From the NCBI GenBank assembly GCA_033807775.1, contig CM066314.1, positions 33,095,001 to 33,159,000 on the forward strand: DNA of 64,000 nt, read 5' to 3'. The stretch is from Saussurea involucrata (taxonomy: Eukaryota; Streptophyta; Magnoliopsida; Asterales; Asteraceae). Every line of letters starts with the position of its first letter. Position 1 is the first letter of the stretch. The notes below the pieces were generated by a model. It did no database searches, had not been told where the DNA came from, and saw only the letters and a program-made list of their open reading frames with translations. Positions 23,747-34,421 of this stretch are shown here, one piece after another. The position numbers and the translations under genes were made by a program.

Positions 23747-24517
23747 AGAGGTTCATTTGAGAAGTGCTAAATATATGAGGAGTAAAGAAGTGATCTTAGC
23801 CATTCATTCGGTCAAGATCGGCGGCTTTGACTGAGAAGCAGCGGATAATTCCTCGCTTGGTTTTCATAAGATAGAGGGGTAGTTTCGTAAAAATACGTGG
23901 GACAAGTTCATATATGAATCTGTGTGATTCACATATGAACTACACGTTCATATATGAACCTTTGTAATTCACATATGAACTCTTTTTTAACTAATTCATA
24001 TATGAACCTTTGTGATTGATATATGAATCAGTTAATTAGTTCATATGAGAATTAGTTAAAAAAAGTTTATATAGGAATCACAAAGGTTCATATATGAATC
24101 ACAAAGGTTTATATATGAATCAGTTAATTGGTTCAACTGATTCATATATGAACCTACATTTATTTACTTTCATATATGAAACACAAAGGTTCGTATATGA
24201 ATCAGCTAATTGGTTCACTGATTCATATATGAATTTACAGTTAATTAGTTTCATATATGAAACACAACGGTTCGTATATGAATTAGTTAAAAAGAGTTCA
24301 TATGTGAATTACATGAGTTCATATATGAACATATAGTTCATATGTGAATCACACAGGTTCATATATGAACACGTCACATGTTTTTGTAAAAGTTACGAAA
24401 CCGCCCTTCTATTTTTTGGAATAGCCGCAACTTTTGACCAATTAAAACCGATCTTGACCGAATAAATGGTCAAGATTACTTCTCATATATTTAGCACTTC
24501 TCAAATGAACCTAAGGC
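23744..24517. mobile_element. MITE with long terminal inverted repeats and palindromes
   Basis: About 774 bp, flanked by TA. The ends form inverted repeats of about 75 bp (AGGTTCATTTGAGAAGTGC...GGTCAAGATCGG). The middle (23909-24370) is packed with the 12-bp palindrome TTCATATATGAA and near variants, about 15 times. No transposase. The TA flanks would suit a Tc1/mariner-type MITE, but family assignment is tentative. Confidence 0.7.
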
Positions 24518-24530
24518 TATATATATATAG

Positions 24531-24745
24531 GCAAAGTATTGTGTGTAAAGTTGAGTTAATGTGAGAAACATGATAAATGTATCTGAATCGTTGATCACTT
24601 TTAATCTGAAACCCCCCATGAATCACACTTAATACGGGGATTGATCTGGTTTATCTCAGTGCATCTCATAGTAATATGCATCCAACAGTTGATATCCACT
24701 TCTCACATTAACTCAAATTCTCACTAAACGCACAACCATAGCAAT
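24531..24745. mobile_element. Small MITE with ~30-bp inverted repeats
   Basis: The ends TTGTGTGTAAAGTTGAGT...GTGAGAA (24539-24567) and the inverse (24700-24735) pair over about 30 bp with few mismatches. Also present at 58148-58362. Confidence 0.6.
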
Positions 24746-25098
24746 CCCGAACTCGTGATATTTCCTACTTGGCTTTACTTAGCTTTAGTTTCGAACTTAT
24801 TATATTGTTTGGAATTTTATTAATACGGAGGCGGTCGTAGAAATTAAGGGAATTCACTGTTTATGTTTGGAGGATTGAGTTGATTCAATGAAGAAAAGTA
24901 AGTAGAAATGGATGAAGACGGTTGAAGAAAACAGACATTAAGGCTAATATTTGTTATTGGCCATATTTGTATTTGTAGTTTATTTCTTTGCAATATTTTT
25001 AGGCTATCTACGATGTTTATGTTATAAGTATTCATTTCTTCAAGCGATTCTAAAAGTGGTTCAAAACGGGAATTTTCTTTATGGCGTGGTTTGGTAGT
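24746..25098. other. Noncoding spacer
   Basis: No gene or element recognised. The last five bases, GTAGT (25094-25098), are the left target duplication of Tat-2. Confidence 0.6.
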
Positions 25099-26458
25099 TG
25101 TTTGGGTAAAAAATCACACCCTCGACCGACCTGAGGAAATCCCCTCGACATGACCTATGGACATTGATTACCCTGCCCCCGACCGACAAGGATAATACCC
25201 ATTATTATCATATCTCCGACATACGTTAAATAACCACTATAGTTGACTTATTGGGTCAGTAGTCATCTTACATCTAACGATCGCACATCACGTGTCGCAC
25301 GTCATACATCGCCAGTCACATGTCACTAGTCTTGTGTCGCCAGTTATGACTCGTCGATCTTACGTCGACAGTCTTCTGCCATCGCTGTTATATCGCTCTG
25401 GCTCTGCGACAACATCGTCCTGACATCCTGGTCTTACGACCTAGTGGTCTTACGACCTAGTCTTACGAGTATACTATCCGTTAACATCTGTTTCTTCTGT
25501 TTATCAATACATGTCTTGACCACGACTAGAAAAGGTAAGACACTTGTTATGAACCATACCTTGTATTAAGATAAGGTCCAGACAAAGACCCAGAAAACCT
25601 CCGTCGTCCCTCCTGAAAGGCAAGTCGAGAGTTCCTCGCGACACTCGACACTCGACCACGACGTCGCCCGCTCCGTACGATCGTCGCATAGAACCATGCG
25701 ACCTCGACCAACTAACGTTCACATAATATAACTGTTATGTTTGTTAAAGTGTTTAATGCAGGAGTCAACGTCATTAATGGACAACGACCAGTAACGGACG
25801 AGTCATCAAGAGCATTAATGACCCGACAGTGGTTACGAAAACCGCTCATCAATGACATTAAAGCTCCCCAACGGTTACAAGACCAATCATTAAAGCATAT
25901 TTAAAGCCACAAAGACTATAAATATGAAGATCGAAGCTTCACCTTGGGAGATGGATCATCTAGCAACAAACATCCGAAGCAGAACTCGAGAAACACATAC
26001 AGAAAGCTATCATCTAGCACCGAATTCCAGAATACTACAGCGAGCTCAAGAACAACAGAAGCAAAGAACTTTCTCTTGAAGAAACACTCTCGACGCACGA
26101 CAACAGCCTTCGACCAACAGCAGTTTACACTTTGTATTCACACACAACAAACACCTGATTTATACTTTAAACACTTGTATTTTACATTTCGAAGCATTTC
26201 CTTCATTTGTATTGTAATCATCGTACGATCGACGCCAGTACCAAGGACATCGCCCCTGATTGGCGACCATAGTGCAGCGACGACACCCACTGTTGTCCGC
26301 AGGTTTTTTCCTCGATTGAGGTTTTTCCTGCGTCATCAAATCTCTTGTCTCATTTATTTTTATCCTCGTCGCACGTCTCGTCGAAAGATCCTTTCTTTAG
26401 TTGATTAAGTCCACATCGACCTTAAGTTGTCCCTTTGGTGCGATTTTTGGCATTAACA
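25099..26458 (+). repeat. 5' LTR of Tat-2
   Basis: 1360 bp. It contains an 18-bp repeat (GTGGTCTTACGACCTAGT) in about two copies near 25430-25468. Shares R-U5 with Tat-1 but has a longer U3. Confidence 0.92.
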
Positions 26459-27313
26459 GTTTGGCGCCATCCGTGGGACCCCATCTAGAGAAAATCCTCG
26501 ACGAAACGTGCACCTTACTAACAGTTTCTTGGAGTTTCCTCTACTTTCATCACAGGAAAATGACGGATAAGGGAAACCCAGAACAAATCGCTATCCCGGT
26601 GACTGGAGGATTCAAAAATGCTCAAGGCACTCTCGAATCAATCAATGATTATCACATGAAAGCTATCATCTAGCACCGAATTCTAGAATACTACAGCGAG
26701 CTCAAGAACAACAGAAGCAAAGAACTTTCTCTTGAAGAAACGCTCTCGACGCACGACAACAGCCTTCGACCAACAGCAGTTTACACTTTGTATTCACACA
26801 CGACAAACACCTGATTTATACTTTAAACACTTGTACTTTACATTTCGAAGCATTTACTTCATTTGTATTGTAATCATCGTACGATCGACGCCAGTACCAA
26901 GGACATCGCCCCTGATTGGCGACCATAGTGCAGCGACGACACCCACTGTCGTCCGCAGGTTTTTTCCTCGATTGAGGTTTTTCTTGCGTCATCAAATCTC
27001 TTGTCTCATTTATTTTTATCCTCGTCGCACGTCTCGTCGAAAGTTCCTTTCTTTAGTTGATTAAGTCCACATCGACCTTAAGTTGTCCCTTTGGTGCGAT
27101 TTTTGGCATTAACAGTTTGGCGCCATCCGTGGGACCCCATCTAGAGAAAATCCTCGACGAAACGTACACCTTACTAACAGTTTCTTGGAGTTTTCTCTAC
27201 TTTCATCACAGGAAAATGACGGATAAGGGAAACCCAGAACGAACCGCTATCCCGGTGACTGGAGGATTCAAAAATGCTCAAGGCACTCTCGAATCAATCA
27301 ATGATTATCGCAT
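26002..27313 (+). repeat. 656-bp tandem duplication across LTR end, primer site and gag start
   Basis: 26002-26657 is repeated as 26658-27313, with few differences. Each copy runs from GAAAGCTATCATC in the LTR through the LTR end, primer site and first ~33 gag codons. The breakpoint lies at GAAAG, present at both ends, pointing to template switching or unequal exchange at a 5-bp match. As a result the element has two LTR ends and two primer sites. Confidence 0.9.
26461..26480 (+). other. Primer binding site of Tat-2 (first copy)
   Basis: TTGGCGCCATCCGTGGGACC directly follows the LTR, the gypsy-type TGGCGCC primer site. The tandem duplication repeats it at 27117-27136. Confidence 0.8.
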
Positions 27314-27515
27314 GAAAGAAGTCATCCCAGATCAAAGCAAACCTAAGCAAAAAGTCCTCATCGGATCGTCCCTCGATCTCAACCTCCGAGAAAAGCTGAT
27401 ATCTTTTTTGCAGGGATATGTTGTTCCCGATATCATCTCACACAAGTTCAATGTCGACCCATCGTTCAAGCCTGTCAAACAGAAGCGAACAAATCTTCAA
27501 GATCCTGTGATTTAA
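27216..27515 (+). pseudogene. Tat-2 gag N-terminus
   Basis: 99 codons from MTDKGNPERT to a stop at 27515, with no recognised capsid motif. The first ATG (26560) belongs to the upstream duplicate and is cut off after about 33 codons. The next 600 bp hold no convincing coding sequence. Confidence 0.6.
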
Positions 27516-28119
27516 CTTCAATCGGAATCAAATGCGGCTCGAAGCCAAATTCAAACCTTAAAAAAATGCTCCGTCAAAATATCGCATGGATCGCATCGTC
27601 CGAGGGGCTCGGGGACTCGGAACGCCCGTCACAAAATAGAAAACACCATATTTCAATTTCAAAAGTCCTTGGAGAAAAAGGCGCTTATCGACTCCAAGTT
27701 ACGGTAACTGTGACATCCCGCTTGGATGGAATATGGTATAAACAACTCTATATATATACTCTAAGTATATTCTCCTCGTTCAATTATTATGATCTAACAT
27801 ATGAATGTTGATTTAAGCATTAAAGGATCATTGGTCAAACCAACGACCACCTCCGATTTTACATTGCAGGCTCGCAAGATCATATAAAACACAGCTCTTA
27901 CGATTTATATTGTGAGAAACGAAGTCTCTACGACTTGCAACTTATAATCGTCAATTAAAGACGACCCACGTTTTTTCTTATGATCGCCACTCATGGCAAA
28001 CACAGGTTAAAACTTTCGGTCGCCAATAAAAGCGACTCACATGTTGAAATCGCGTGATCGCTAGTCATTACATATGTCGTCAATAAAGACAACTCGTACA
28101 TTGAAACTCGCAAATCACC
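27516..28119 (+). other. Deleted/decayed gag-pol region of Tat-2
   Basis: No frame longer than about 80 codons. Short in-frame traces only; most of gag, protease and RT is gone. Confidence 0.55.
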
Positions 28120-28637
28120 AGTCATGATTCCAAGGGACCAGAATACTCAAATCGACGCATTAGCAAACCTTGCGTCTACTTTGGTCGAACCAATACTCGA
28201 CAGCATTCCAATCTGGCGACGTCGTCCATCGAAAATGACGATGACATCCAGATGGAAGACCAAGAAGATAATTGGTCGAACGACATCCGAAATCGTCTAC
28301 AACAATAGATCCTAGTTCATAAGCTACGAGACTCGACCATTCTGTGAAGACAGCGACATCAAGCTGACAACCTCGACACCCAGGGGCAAGCGGTCGAGCG
28401 ACATTTCAACAAAAACGTCGAAGCTAAAGTCTTTCAAGAAGGTGACTACATCCCCTGTCAAAGTATTCCAAAGCACTCAAAAGCTCAACGCAGGTAAACT
28501 TTCCACCAAGTAGGAAGGTCCTTATCGTATCTCAGAAGTCGTAGGTAAAAATGCATATCGGCTACAAACCCTCGACAGTCGAGATATTCTACGCATCTGG
28601 AATGCAACGCATATGAAAAGGATCGCACGACATTAGT
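28120..28637 (+). pseudogene. Tat-2 RNase H end and integrase C-terminus remnants
   Basis: IPRDQNTQIDALANLAST is the conserved end of gypsy RNase H. After several stops and shifts, VERHFNKNV, FQEGDY, EGPYRISEVVGKNAYRL and WNATHMKRI recall the C-terminal integrase region (GPY/F-type module) of Tat elements. The catalytic core between them is deleted. Confidence 0.75.
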
Positions 28638-29050
28638 TGCATACGACTTTAGTCTCGCAGGATCGCACGATATATATTGCTAAGTCTATCGTACGACTTT
28701 AGTACACTCTCACATGATCGTACGACATAAACGATCAGGTTTACGACTTGATTATCCTTTCGCAGGAACACATGATTCAAGTTCATCGTATGATCGAAGC
28801 ACACGATCGTAAGGTCTAGCGACCCCACAATCTAAGTTCTTTAACTTAGAAATATTTCACGTTCTGAATGAATGCTTTGATCGCACGCGTTTACGTTTGC
28901 GGATACGATTCGAAAATATGAAAATTTTGTGACTTACGTTCTAATCGTTGTATTACAATGGGTGCCCAAGTCGCACGAATTCTTGATTCATTCTTGTACT
29001 TAATGAATTTCTTCTGTTGACATTACATCTGTCCATGACATGTAATACAC
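28638..29050 (+). other. Tat-2 noncoding region with CGATCGCACGA-like motifs
   Basis: Repeated short motifs (GATCGCACGA, TCGTACGACTT), matching Tat-1 6876-7540 in inverse orientation. Between integrase and antisense gene. Confidence 0.5.
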
Positions 29051-29153
29051 ATGCTCAATAGAAAGGCAATTCTTTACCGATTCTCGCTAAACTTACAATT
29101 AGCTAAAAAAGCTAGACACAACGTGACTCAGATCTCCAACGGCCAGACCACGA

Positions 29154-29275
29154 CGGCTCGAACGCCAGAACATAGGTCTCTAACGACCGCATCGGCTCGA
29201 ACGCCAGAACATAGGTCTCTAACGACTGCATCGGCCCGAGCACTAGAACATATGTCTCTAACGACCGTATCGGCT
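29154..29275 (+). repeat. 39-bp minisatellite in Tat-2
   Basis: Three tandem units of 39 bp starting CGGCTCGAACGCCAGAACAT. As a multiple of three it leaves the frame open on either strand. Confidence 0.85.
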
Positions 29276-29349
29276 GTGAACGCCAGATCACAGGACCACG
29301 TTGACCGGGAACGCCAACCCGGCGACATGGGCCCCAATCTCCTTGATAG

Positions 29350-29790
29350 GAAAAATGTTCTTTGAAAGACAGGAGCAAATATTTTCTCAGATGAGGAAAC
29401 AACGTCGTCCCGTCTAGGACACCCACAACGTCGTCCCGTCTAGACACCATCGGCCGATGACCCGTCCCCCTTGTCGGCAGACGCTGGGGACAACACCTTG
29501 GACACTAGCTTCGTCACTGTCGCCGGAAGCGCCGGACTTACTAGTATCGCATCCATCGCGCCAGAACGGCTGAATGACGCCCTCGCCTCCTTAGGCGTGA
29601 CAACTCTAGACGAAACGTCAGCCCTCGAAGACGGTTCCTTCATGACTACCGTCCTTGTCTTCTTCAAAATTCCGGACCCGGCTGTCGGAGCATTCTTTCT
29701 CCTTTCCTGGCCTCGAAGGACAAGCGCAACTTGCGTCGCCTTCTTTGGCTGGGCAAGTCAGTTTTCCTCTGATGATCTTAGCAAAAAGCA
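29350..29790 (-). pseudogene. Tat-2 antisense gene, exon 3 remnant
   Basis: On the - strand it matches exon 3 of the Tat-1 antisense gene: KKTRTVVMKEPS against KRTKVSVLREPS, then LSPASADKGDG against LSGPSSADRGKG, then LFPHLRKYLLLSFKE against LFPHLEKYLLPSFRE. Two frames are needed. The domain-bearing first exon and the coiled-coil last exon are absent. This gives independent support for the antisense gene in this family. Confidence 0.75.
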
Positions 29791-29875
29791 ACATGTCTCC
29801 GTAGCAACACATTTTTCTTTAAGTGCGAGATCTGAAATTCCAATGGCTTTGAAATTCAGATCTCGGGGGGCTAAC

Positions 29876-31280
29876 TGTTTGGGTAAAAAATCACACCCTC
29901 GACCGACCTGAGGAAATCCCCTCGACATGACCCATGGACATTGATTACCCTGCCCCCGACCGACAAGGATAATACCCATTATTATCATATCCCCGACATA
30001 CGTTAAATAACCACTATAGTTGACTTATTGGGTCAGTAGTCATCTTACATCTAACGATCGCACATCACGTGTCGCACGTCGCACATCGCCAGTCACACGT
30101 CACTAGTCTTGTGTCGCCAGTTATGACTCGTCGATCTTATGTCGACAGTCTTCTGCCATCGCTGTTATATCGCTCTGGCTCTGCGACAACATCGTCCTGA
30201 CATCCTGGTCTTACGACCTAGTGGTCTTACGACCTAGTGGTCTTACGACCTAGTGGTCTTACGACCTAGTCTTACGACCTAGTCTTATGATTATACTATC
30301 CGTTAACATCCGTTTCTTCTGTTTATCAATACAGGTCTTGACCACGACCAGAAAAGGTAAGACACTTGTTATGAACCATACCTTGTATTAAGATACGGTC
30401 CCGACAAAGACCCAGAAAACCTCCGTCGTCCCTCCTGAAAGGAAAGTCGAGAGTTCCTTGCAACACTCGACACTCGACCACGACGTCGCCCGCTCCGTAC
30501 GATCGTCGCATAGAACCATGCGACCTCGACCAACTAACGTTCACATAATATAACTGTTATGTTTGTTAAAGTGTTTAATGCAGGAGTCAACGTCATTAAT
30601 GGACAACGACCAGTAACGGACGAGTCATCAAGAGCATTAATGACCCGACAGTGGTTACGAAAACCGCTCATCAATGACATTAAAGCTCCCCAGCGGTTAC
30701 AAGACCAAACATTAAAGCATATTTAAAGCCACAAAGACTATAAATATGAAGATCGCAGCTTCACCTTAGGAGATGGATCATCTAGCAACAAACATCCGAA
30801 GCAGAACTCGAGAAACACATACAGAAAGCTATCATCTAGCACCGAATTCCAGAATACTACAGCGAGCTCAAGAACAATAGAAGCAAAGAACTTTCTCTTG
30901 AAGAAACGCTCTCGACGCACGGCAACAGCCTTCGACCAACAGCAGTTTACACTTTGTATTCACACACGACAAACACCTGATTTATACTTTAAACACTTGT
31001 ACTTTACATTTCGAAGCATTTCCTTCATTTGTATTGTAATCATCGTACGATCGACGCCAGTACCAAGGACATCGCACCTGATTGGCGACCATAGTGCAGC
31101 GACGACACCCACTGTCGTCCGCAGGTTTTTTCCTCGATTGAGGTTTTTCCTGCGTCATCAAATCTCTTGTCTCATTTATTTTTATCCTCGTCGCACGTCT
31201 CGTCGAAAGATCATTTCTTTAGTTGATTAAGTCTACATCGACCTTAAGTTGTCCCTTTGGTGCGATTTTTGGCATTAACA
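29876..31280 (+). repeat. 3' LTR of Tat-2
   Basis: 1405 bp, preceded by the purine tract TCTCGGGGGGCTAAC. Nearly the same as the 5' LTR, apart from extra copies of the 18-bp GTGGTCTTACGACCTAGT unit (about four, near 30207-30290), which account for most of the 45-bp length difference. Confidence 0.92.
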
Positions 31281-31285
31281 GTAGT

Positions 31286-31861
31286 CACCTGATTTCACAA
31301 ACACGTCATAATTTTAGGTTTACTTTCTCTCAAATGGAGGGAAGTAGTTGTCAAAACTTATGATTTCATTTATTGCAATTAATAATATTTTTTAAGGACA
31401 CTATACATTATCAACCTTTTTTCAAAATACATGAAAATGTGAACAAAATAATTCGATGGGTGTGTTTGACAAGGTTTTAGCACGGAAAAATGCATTACAA
31501 GAACACATGTAGTATGTGGGTTGAATCATTAAGGATCCATCCATGTAATGAAATGCTCGTAACGTGTGCAATTGTAACCAACTGTGAGGCTTTATATTTG
31601 TGATGGCCGATGGGTTTTTTTAACAATCTAAGCAAGTGCCTTTTTCTTTCTTGGGTACTCTAATTTGTTGAACAAACTATATTTTGTCAATGAAATCTAA
31701 ACATTCTATGAATTTATTCTTAAAGTTTTATGTTGTTAATTATGGAATTCGTTTTTTTATTAGTTTTGAATGTTTTATATATAGATTGTTTTCAATTTTG
31801 ATGATGACACAAGATAAATAGCAAGAATGAAACAACCACGAGAAAACGTTGTTTCAGAGGC
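31286..31861. other. Noncoding spacer upstream of U2 pseudogene
   Basis: No gene recognised. Matches 58722-59295 in copy B. Confidence 0.6.
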
Positions 31862-31937
31862 ATCCCACGTCACCTAACTAACAAAAATAACCAAGACGAT
31901 ACTATTATAAAAAACAAGGCCCATGAAGTAGAAAAAC

Positions 31938-32140
31938 ATACCTTTCTCGGTCTTTTGAGTAAGATCAACTGTAGTATCTGTTTTTTTCCAGTTTAGTATT
32001 TGATAATGTAGATCATCGGTCTACTCGATATTAATCATTTTTTATTAGGAAATGGCCAAAACAATAGTTGCTATTAGGGTCTTTGAGAGTCGCCTTGGCG
32101 TTGCACTAAGCTACTTCCTTGGTGTGCTCTCCCTTCCGAT
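31938..32140 (+). pseudogene. U2 snRNA pseudogene, copy A
   Basis: Aligns along its whole length with the U2 gene at 34422-34617, from ATACCTTTCTCGG to CTTCCGAT. The branch-site pairing region GTAGTATCTG is kept, but the first stem is damaged (GGCCTTTTGGC became GGTCTTTTGAG), and the Sm-site neighbourhood and 3' stems carry many changes. Upstream, the snRNA element has decayed to ATCCCACGTCA (31863-31873), while a TATAAAAA box survives near 31906. Because promoter sequence is included, this copy arose by DNA duplication, not by reverse transcription of the RNA. Confidence 0.88.
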
Positions 32141-33240
32141 CCAACTTCAAAAATTGTTTTATTATGCCATGTTTGAAGCTACACTTCATCACATTTTTCA
32201 TGTTACGAGTTCGAGCAAAATAACGAACGTTATTGTGAAACTACCATTGATATGAATTCCATCTTTTGAGATAATATCAAGGATAAAACGAGATTTCTAA
32301 CAATATATCGGAAGTTTTAAGGAAGAAACATTATAAGGGCAATAACCCAACTAATAAGGTAATAACCAACGCTCGTCAATTGTTGTCGTCGGCCTTGGGT
32401 ATTCCCCTTGGCTGTATAGAATTTATGCAAGGGTCCCTTACAATCCCTTTTTACTTGTGTGGTATAGTTTCCCCCTCTGTATACACAAAAAAATGAAAAA
32501 TGAAAAATGAAAAATCAAATTTAAATAAATAAACTAAAAAACCCCATAATCCAATCCTCAATTTGATGGAGGAGAAGACAATGGAAGTACCTGTGAAGAT
32601 GTAGACATTTGAAGATGTAGACATTTGAAGATGAACAAAAGAAAAAAAAGATGAAAAATAAGACTCAGTGCAAATCCATGATCAAAATGAGAAAGAAAAC
32701 TAACCTTAATCCACAACACGAACAAATATCGGCTTCGATTCCTCAGGCTTCAACTTGATGTCCCTTCATTGCTCGATAATTAGGGTAAATATGACATGAA
32801 CCGATGGGGGCTCCCAGTCGAAACTAAATATGGGGAAAGCACTGCCTACCAACAAAATAAGAAGAAATCAAACGTATTGGGTAGGGATTGAAGACTCCAT
32901 CCACTCTACATTTATTGAGATTTAAGAAAAAATCAAACGTGTTGGGACAAAAACCTATTTCTTTCCACTGATGATGATTTAAAAAACAGAAACACGTAAG
33001 AAAAGATATTTGATAACTGAAGATGATTCACCGTTTGAATATCGTCGACAGGGGATTTCACGTTGGGATAGAGGTTCGTTGGGTTGGGGGAGAGTGGGAG
33101 AGAAAGTAGGTAGGGGAACTGATTTCAATCAATCTCTATGTCATCAGAAGTTAAAGAATATGTGAATGAATCTATGTTTCATCAAACCATAACTACCAAA
33201 TAATAAACCACGATTTCAAGATTTGTTAATGTATCTCTAT
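32141..33240. other. Noncoding DNA after U2 pseudogene
   Basis: No gene recognised. Contains short tandem runs: ATGAAAA units near 32494-32516 and GATGTAGACATTTGAA twice near 32597-32630. Confidence 0.6.
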
Positions 33241-33524
33241 AAGTTGAATTGGAAAAAAATCATGAAAACCAAGGGAATACAAAATACCCAATCGATTTAC
33301 TTGGTTAATGTTATGAACATCTCCAGTTAGATCGTACAATGAATGTAGTTAGGGATTTTGAGTTTACCAACAAGAGATCGAGTAGTTTACAGACCGTTAT
33401 TCGTTAAGGAGCAATGAAGATGCATGGTGCAGAAATCGAGAAGTATGGGAGGGGTGAGCGTCTGATAATCTTAACCAATATGAAAAAGTATAGTAACCTA
33501 ATTCCTTAAACATTTTCGTTTTAT
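33241..33524. repeat. Fragment of flanking repeat block
   Basis: Matches 18890-19130 and 60720-60975. Ends in an AT run where copy A lacks the 2.4 kb found at 60976-63385. Confidence 0.65.
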
Positions 33525-33763
33525 ATATATATTAATAAATTTTTTATATATACTAATTTAATCAATATATATACATATATATATATATACTAACTAATAT
33601 ATATACTAGTTAATGTAAAAAGTACAAATTGCTTAGAAAATTAATTGAAGTCATGTTACTGCCATTGGTGGCGATGAATGGTGATGAGTATTGCACTAAG
33701 CCATCTAGTTATGACTGTATATGAATGATTAGGCATTGACCGGGTAGCGACGAGAGAATGACC
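33525..33763. mobile_element. Internally deleted hAT-like remnant
   Basis: AT-rich tract followed by sequence equal to 22060-22262 of the hAT-like element, ending GAGAGAATGACC. Both termini are missing. Same remnant at 63385-63614. Confidence 0.6.
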
Positions 33764-34343
33764 CCCCATATATGACGATACATAATTTATTAGATAAAAG
33801 ATAGTAGTTGGTTTATATATCAAGGATTACAAAGTATAGTGATAATTCCAGTGTAACCATAAAAGGTGATATAATGATATAGTATAAAAATAATAAATCG
33901 AGAATTTATGCAAGGGTCCCTTATGGGAAAACCCGTACAGTTTTTCAGTTTTACCATCTTTTAGTAATTAGTTAATTAACTTAGAGAGTAGCCACAACAA
34001 AACAAGTGATTAATTAGTGGGCAACACTTTATATACCAACTTGGTCCTCACATATGGTTAAGTACTTAATTCAATATAAAAGATAGACATGTAAACGTAG
34101 CTAGAAAGTAGAGAAAAGAGGGCTCCATGAATTTGATTAATGACGACCAATACATGTATAATTAATTAGTGGGTCTTGGATGGATAAATTGAACTAAGAA
34201 GTGGCTGGAAGATATGACTGAATCAGAGTAACCTGAGTGAAATTAAGATGCTGATTATTTTGATGATGATGGTGAAGGAGCAGTTCCAATAATAATCTGC
34301 TCAAAGCAAATGTTCGAGAATAAAGGTTCCTTTAGAGACGTAC
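33764..34343. other. Region upstream of the U2 gene
   Basis: No gene recognised. Collinear with the end of the window (63615-64000). Confidence 0.6.
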
Positions 34344-34354
34344 ATCCCACATCG
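34344..34354 (+). promoter_or_regulatory. Upstream sequence element (USE) of U2
   Basis: ATCCCACATCG, an exact match to the plant snRNA consensus RTCCCACATCG. It ends 35 bp before the TATA box; this wide spacing is the arrangement known for plant snRNA genes read by RNA polymerase II (polymerase III genes have about 10 bp less). Confidence 0.93.
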
Positions 34355-34389
34355 CCTGAGTAACAAAAATAACCAATACTAGACTCTGT

Positions 34390-34397
34390 TATAAAAA
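34390..34397 (+). promoter_or_regulatory. TATA box of U2
   Basis: TATAAAAA, 32 bp upstream of the first base of U2, the normal distance. Confidence 0.9.
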
Positions 34398-34421
34398 CCA
34401 AGGCCCAAGAAGTAAAAAATC

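Larger units (their letters stand above)
25099..31280 (+). mobile_element. Tat-2: Ty3/gypsy Tat element, + strand
   Basis: 6182 bp, two long LTRs with TGTTTGGG...GGCATTAACA ends and the perfect 5-bp duplication GTAGT (25094-25098, 31281-31285). The empty site occurs once in copy B (58717-58721), so the insertion came after the segmental duplication. Interior: primer site, a 656-bp tandem duplication, gag start, remnants of RNase H and integrase, noncoding DNA, antisense gene remnant, purine tract. Protease and RT are not recognisable. Confidence 0.93.
2283..34150. repeat. Segmental duplication, copy A
   Basis: Collinear with 46355-64000. Landmarks in order: promoter and purine-tract region of copia-2, copia-2 pol and gag, copia-3 leader and 5' LTR, hAT-like element, 40-bp minisatellite, MITEs, U2 pseudogene and the U2 upstream region. 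Copy A alone has Tat-1, Tat-2 and copia-1. It also keeps 13516-17583 (deleted in B) and about 0.8 kb around 23281-24080. It lacks about 160 bp near 18878 and about 2.4 kb near 33525. The left end lies outside the window. The pairing was made by eye from shared junctions and is unambiguous at each landmark. Confidence 0.9.

Noticed and set aside
24094..24336. 80-codon ORF, repeated at 57697-57939
   Set aside because: Translation of the palindromic MITE interior; repetitive MN/SYMN pattern only.
25944..26408. 154-codon ORF in the Tat-2 LTR, repeated at 26732 and 30898
   Set aside because: Entirely within LTR R-U5 sequence; repeats because the LTR is repeated; no domain.
32052..32255. 67-codon ORF (and 59489-59716)
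   Set aside because: Lies inside and after the U2 pseudogene; the sequence is explained by RNA-gene homology, not coding.
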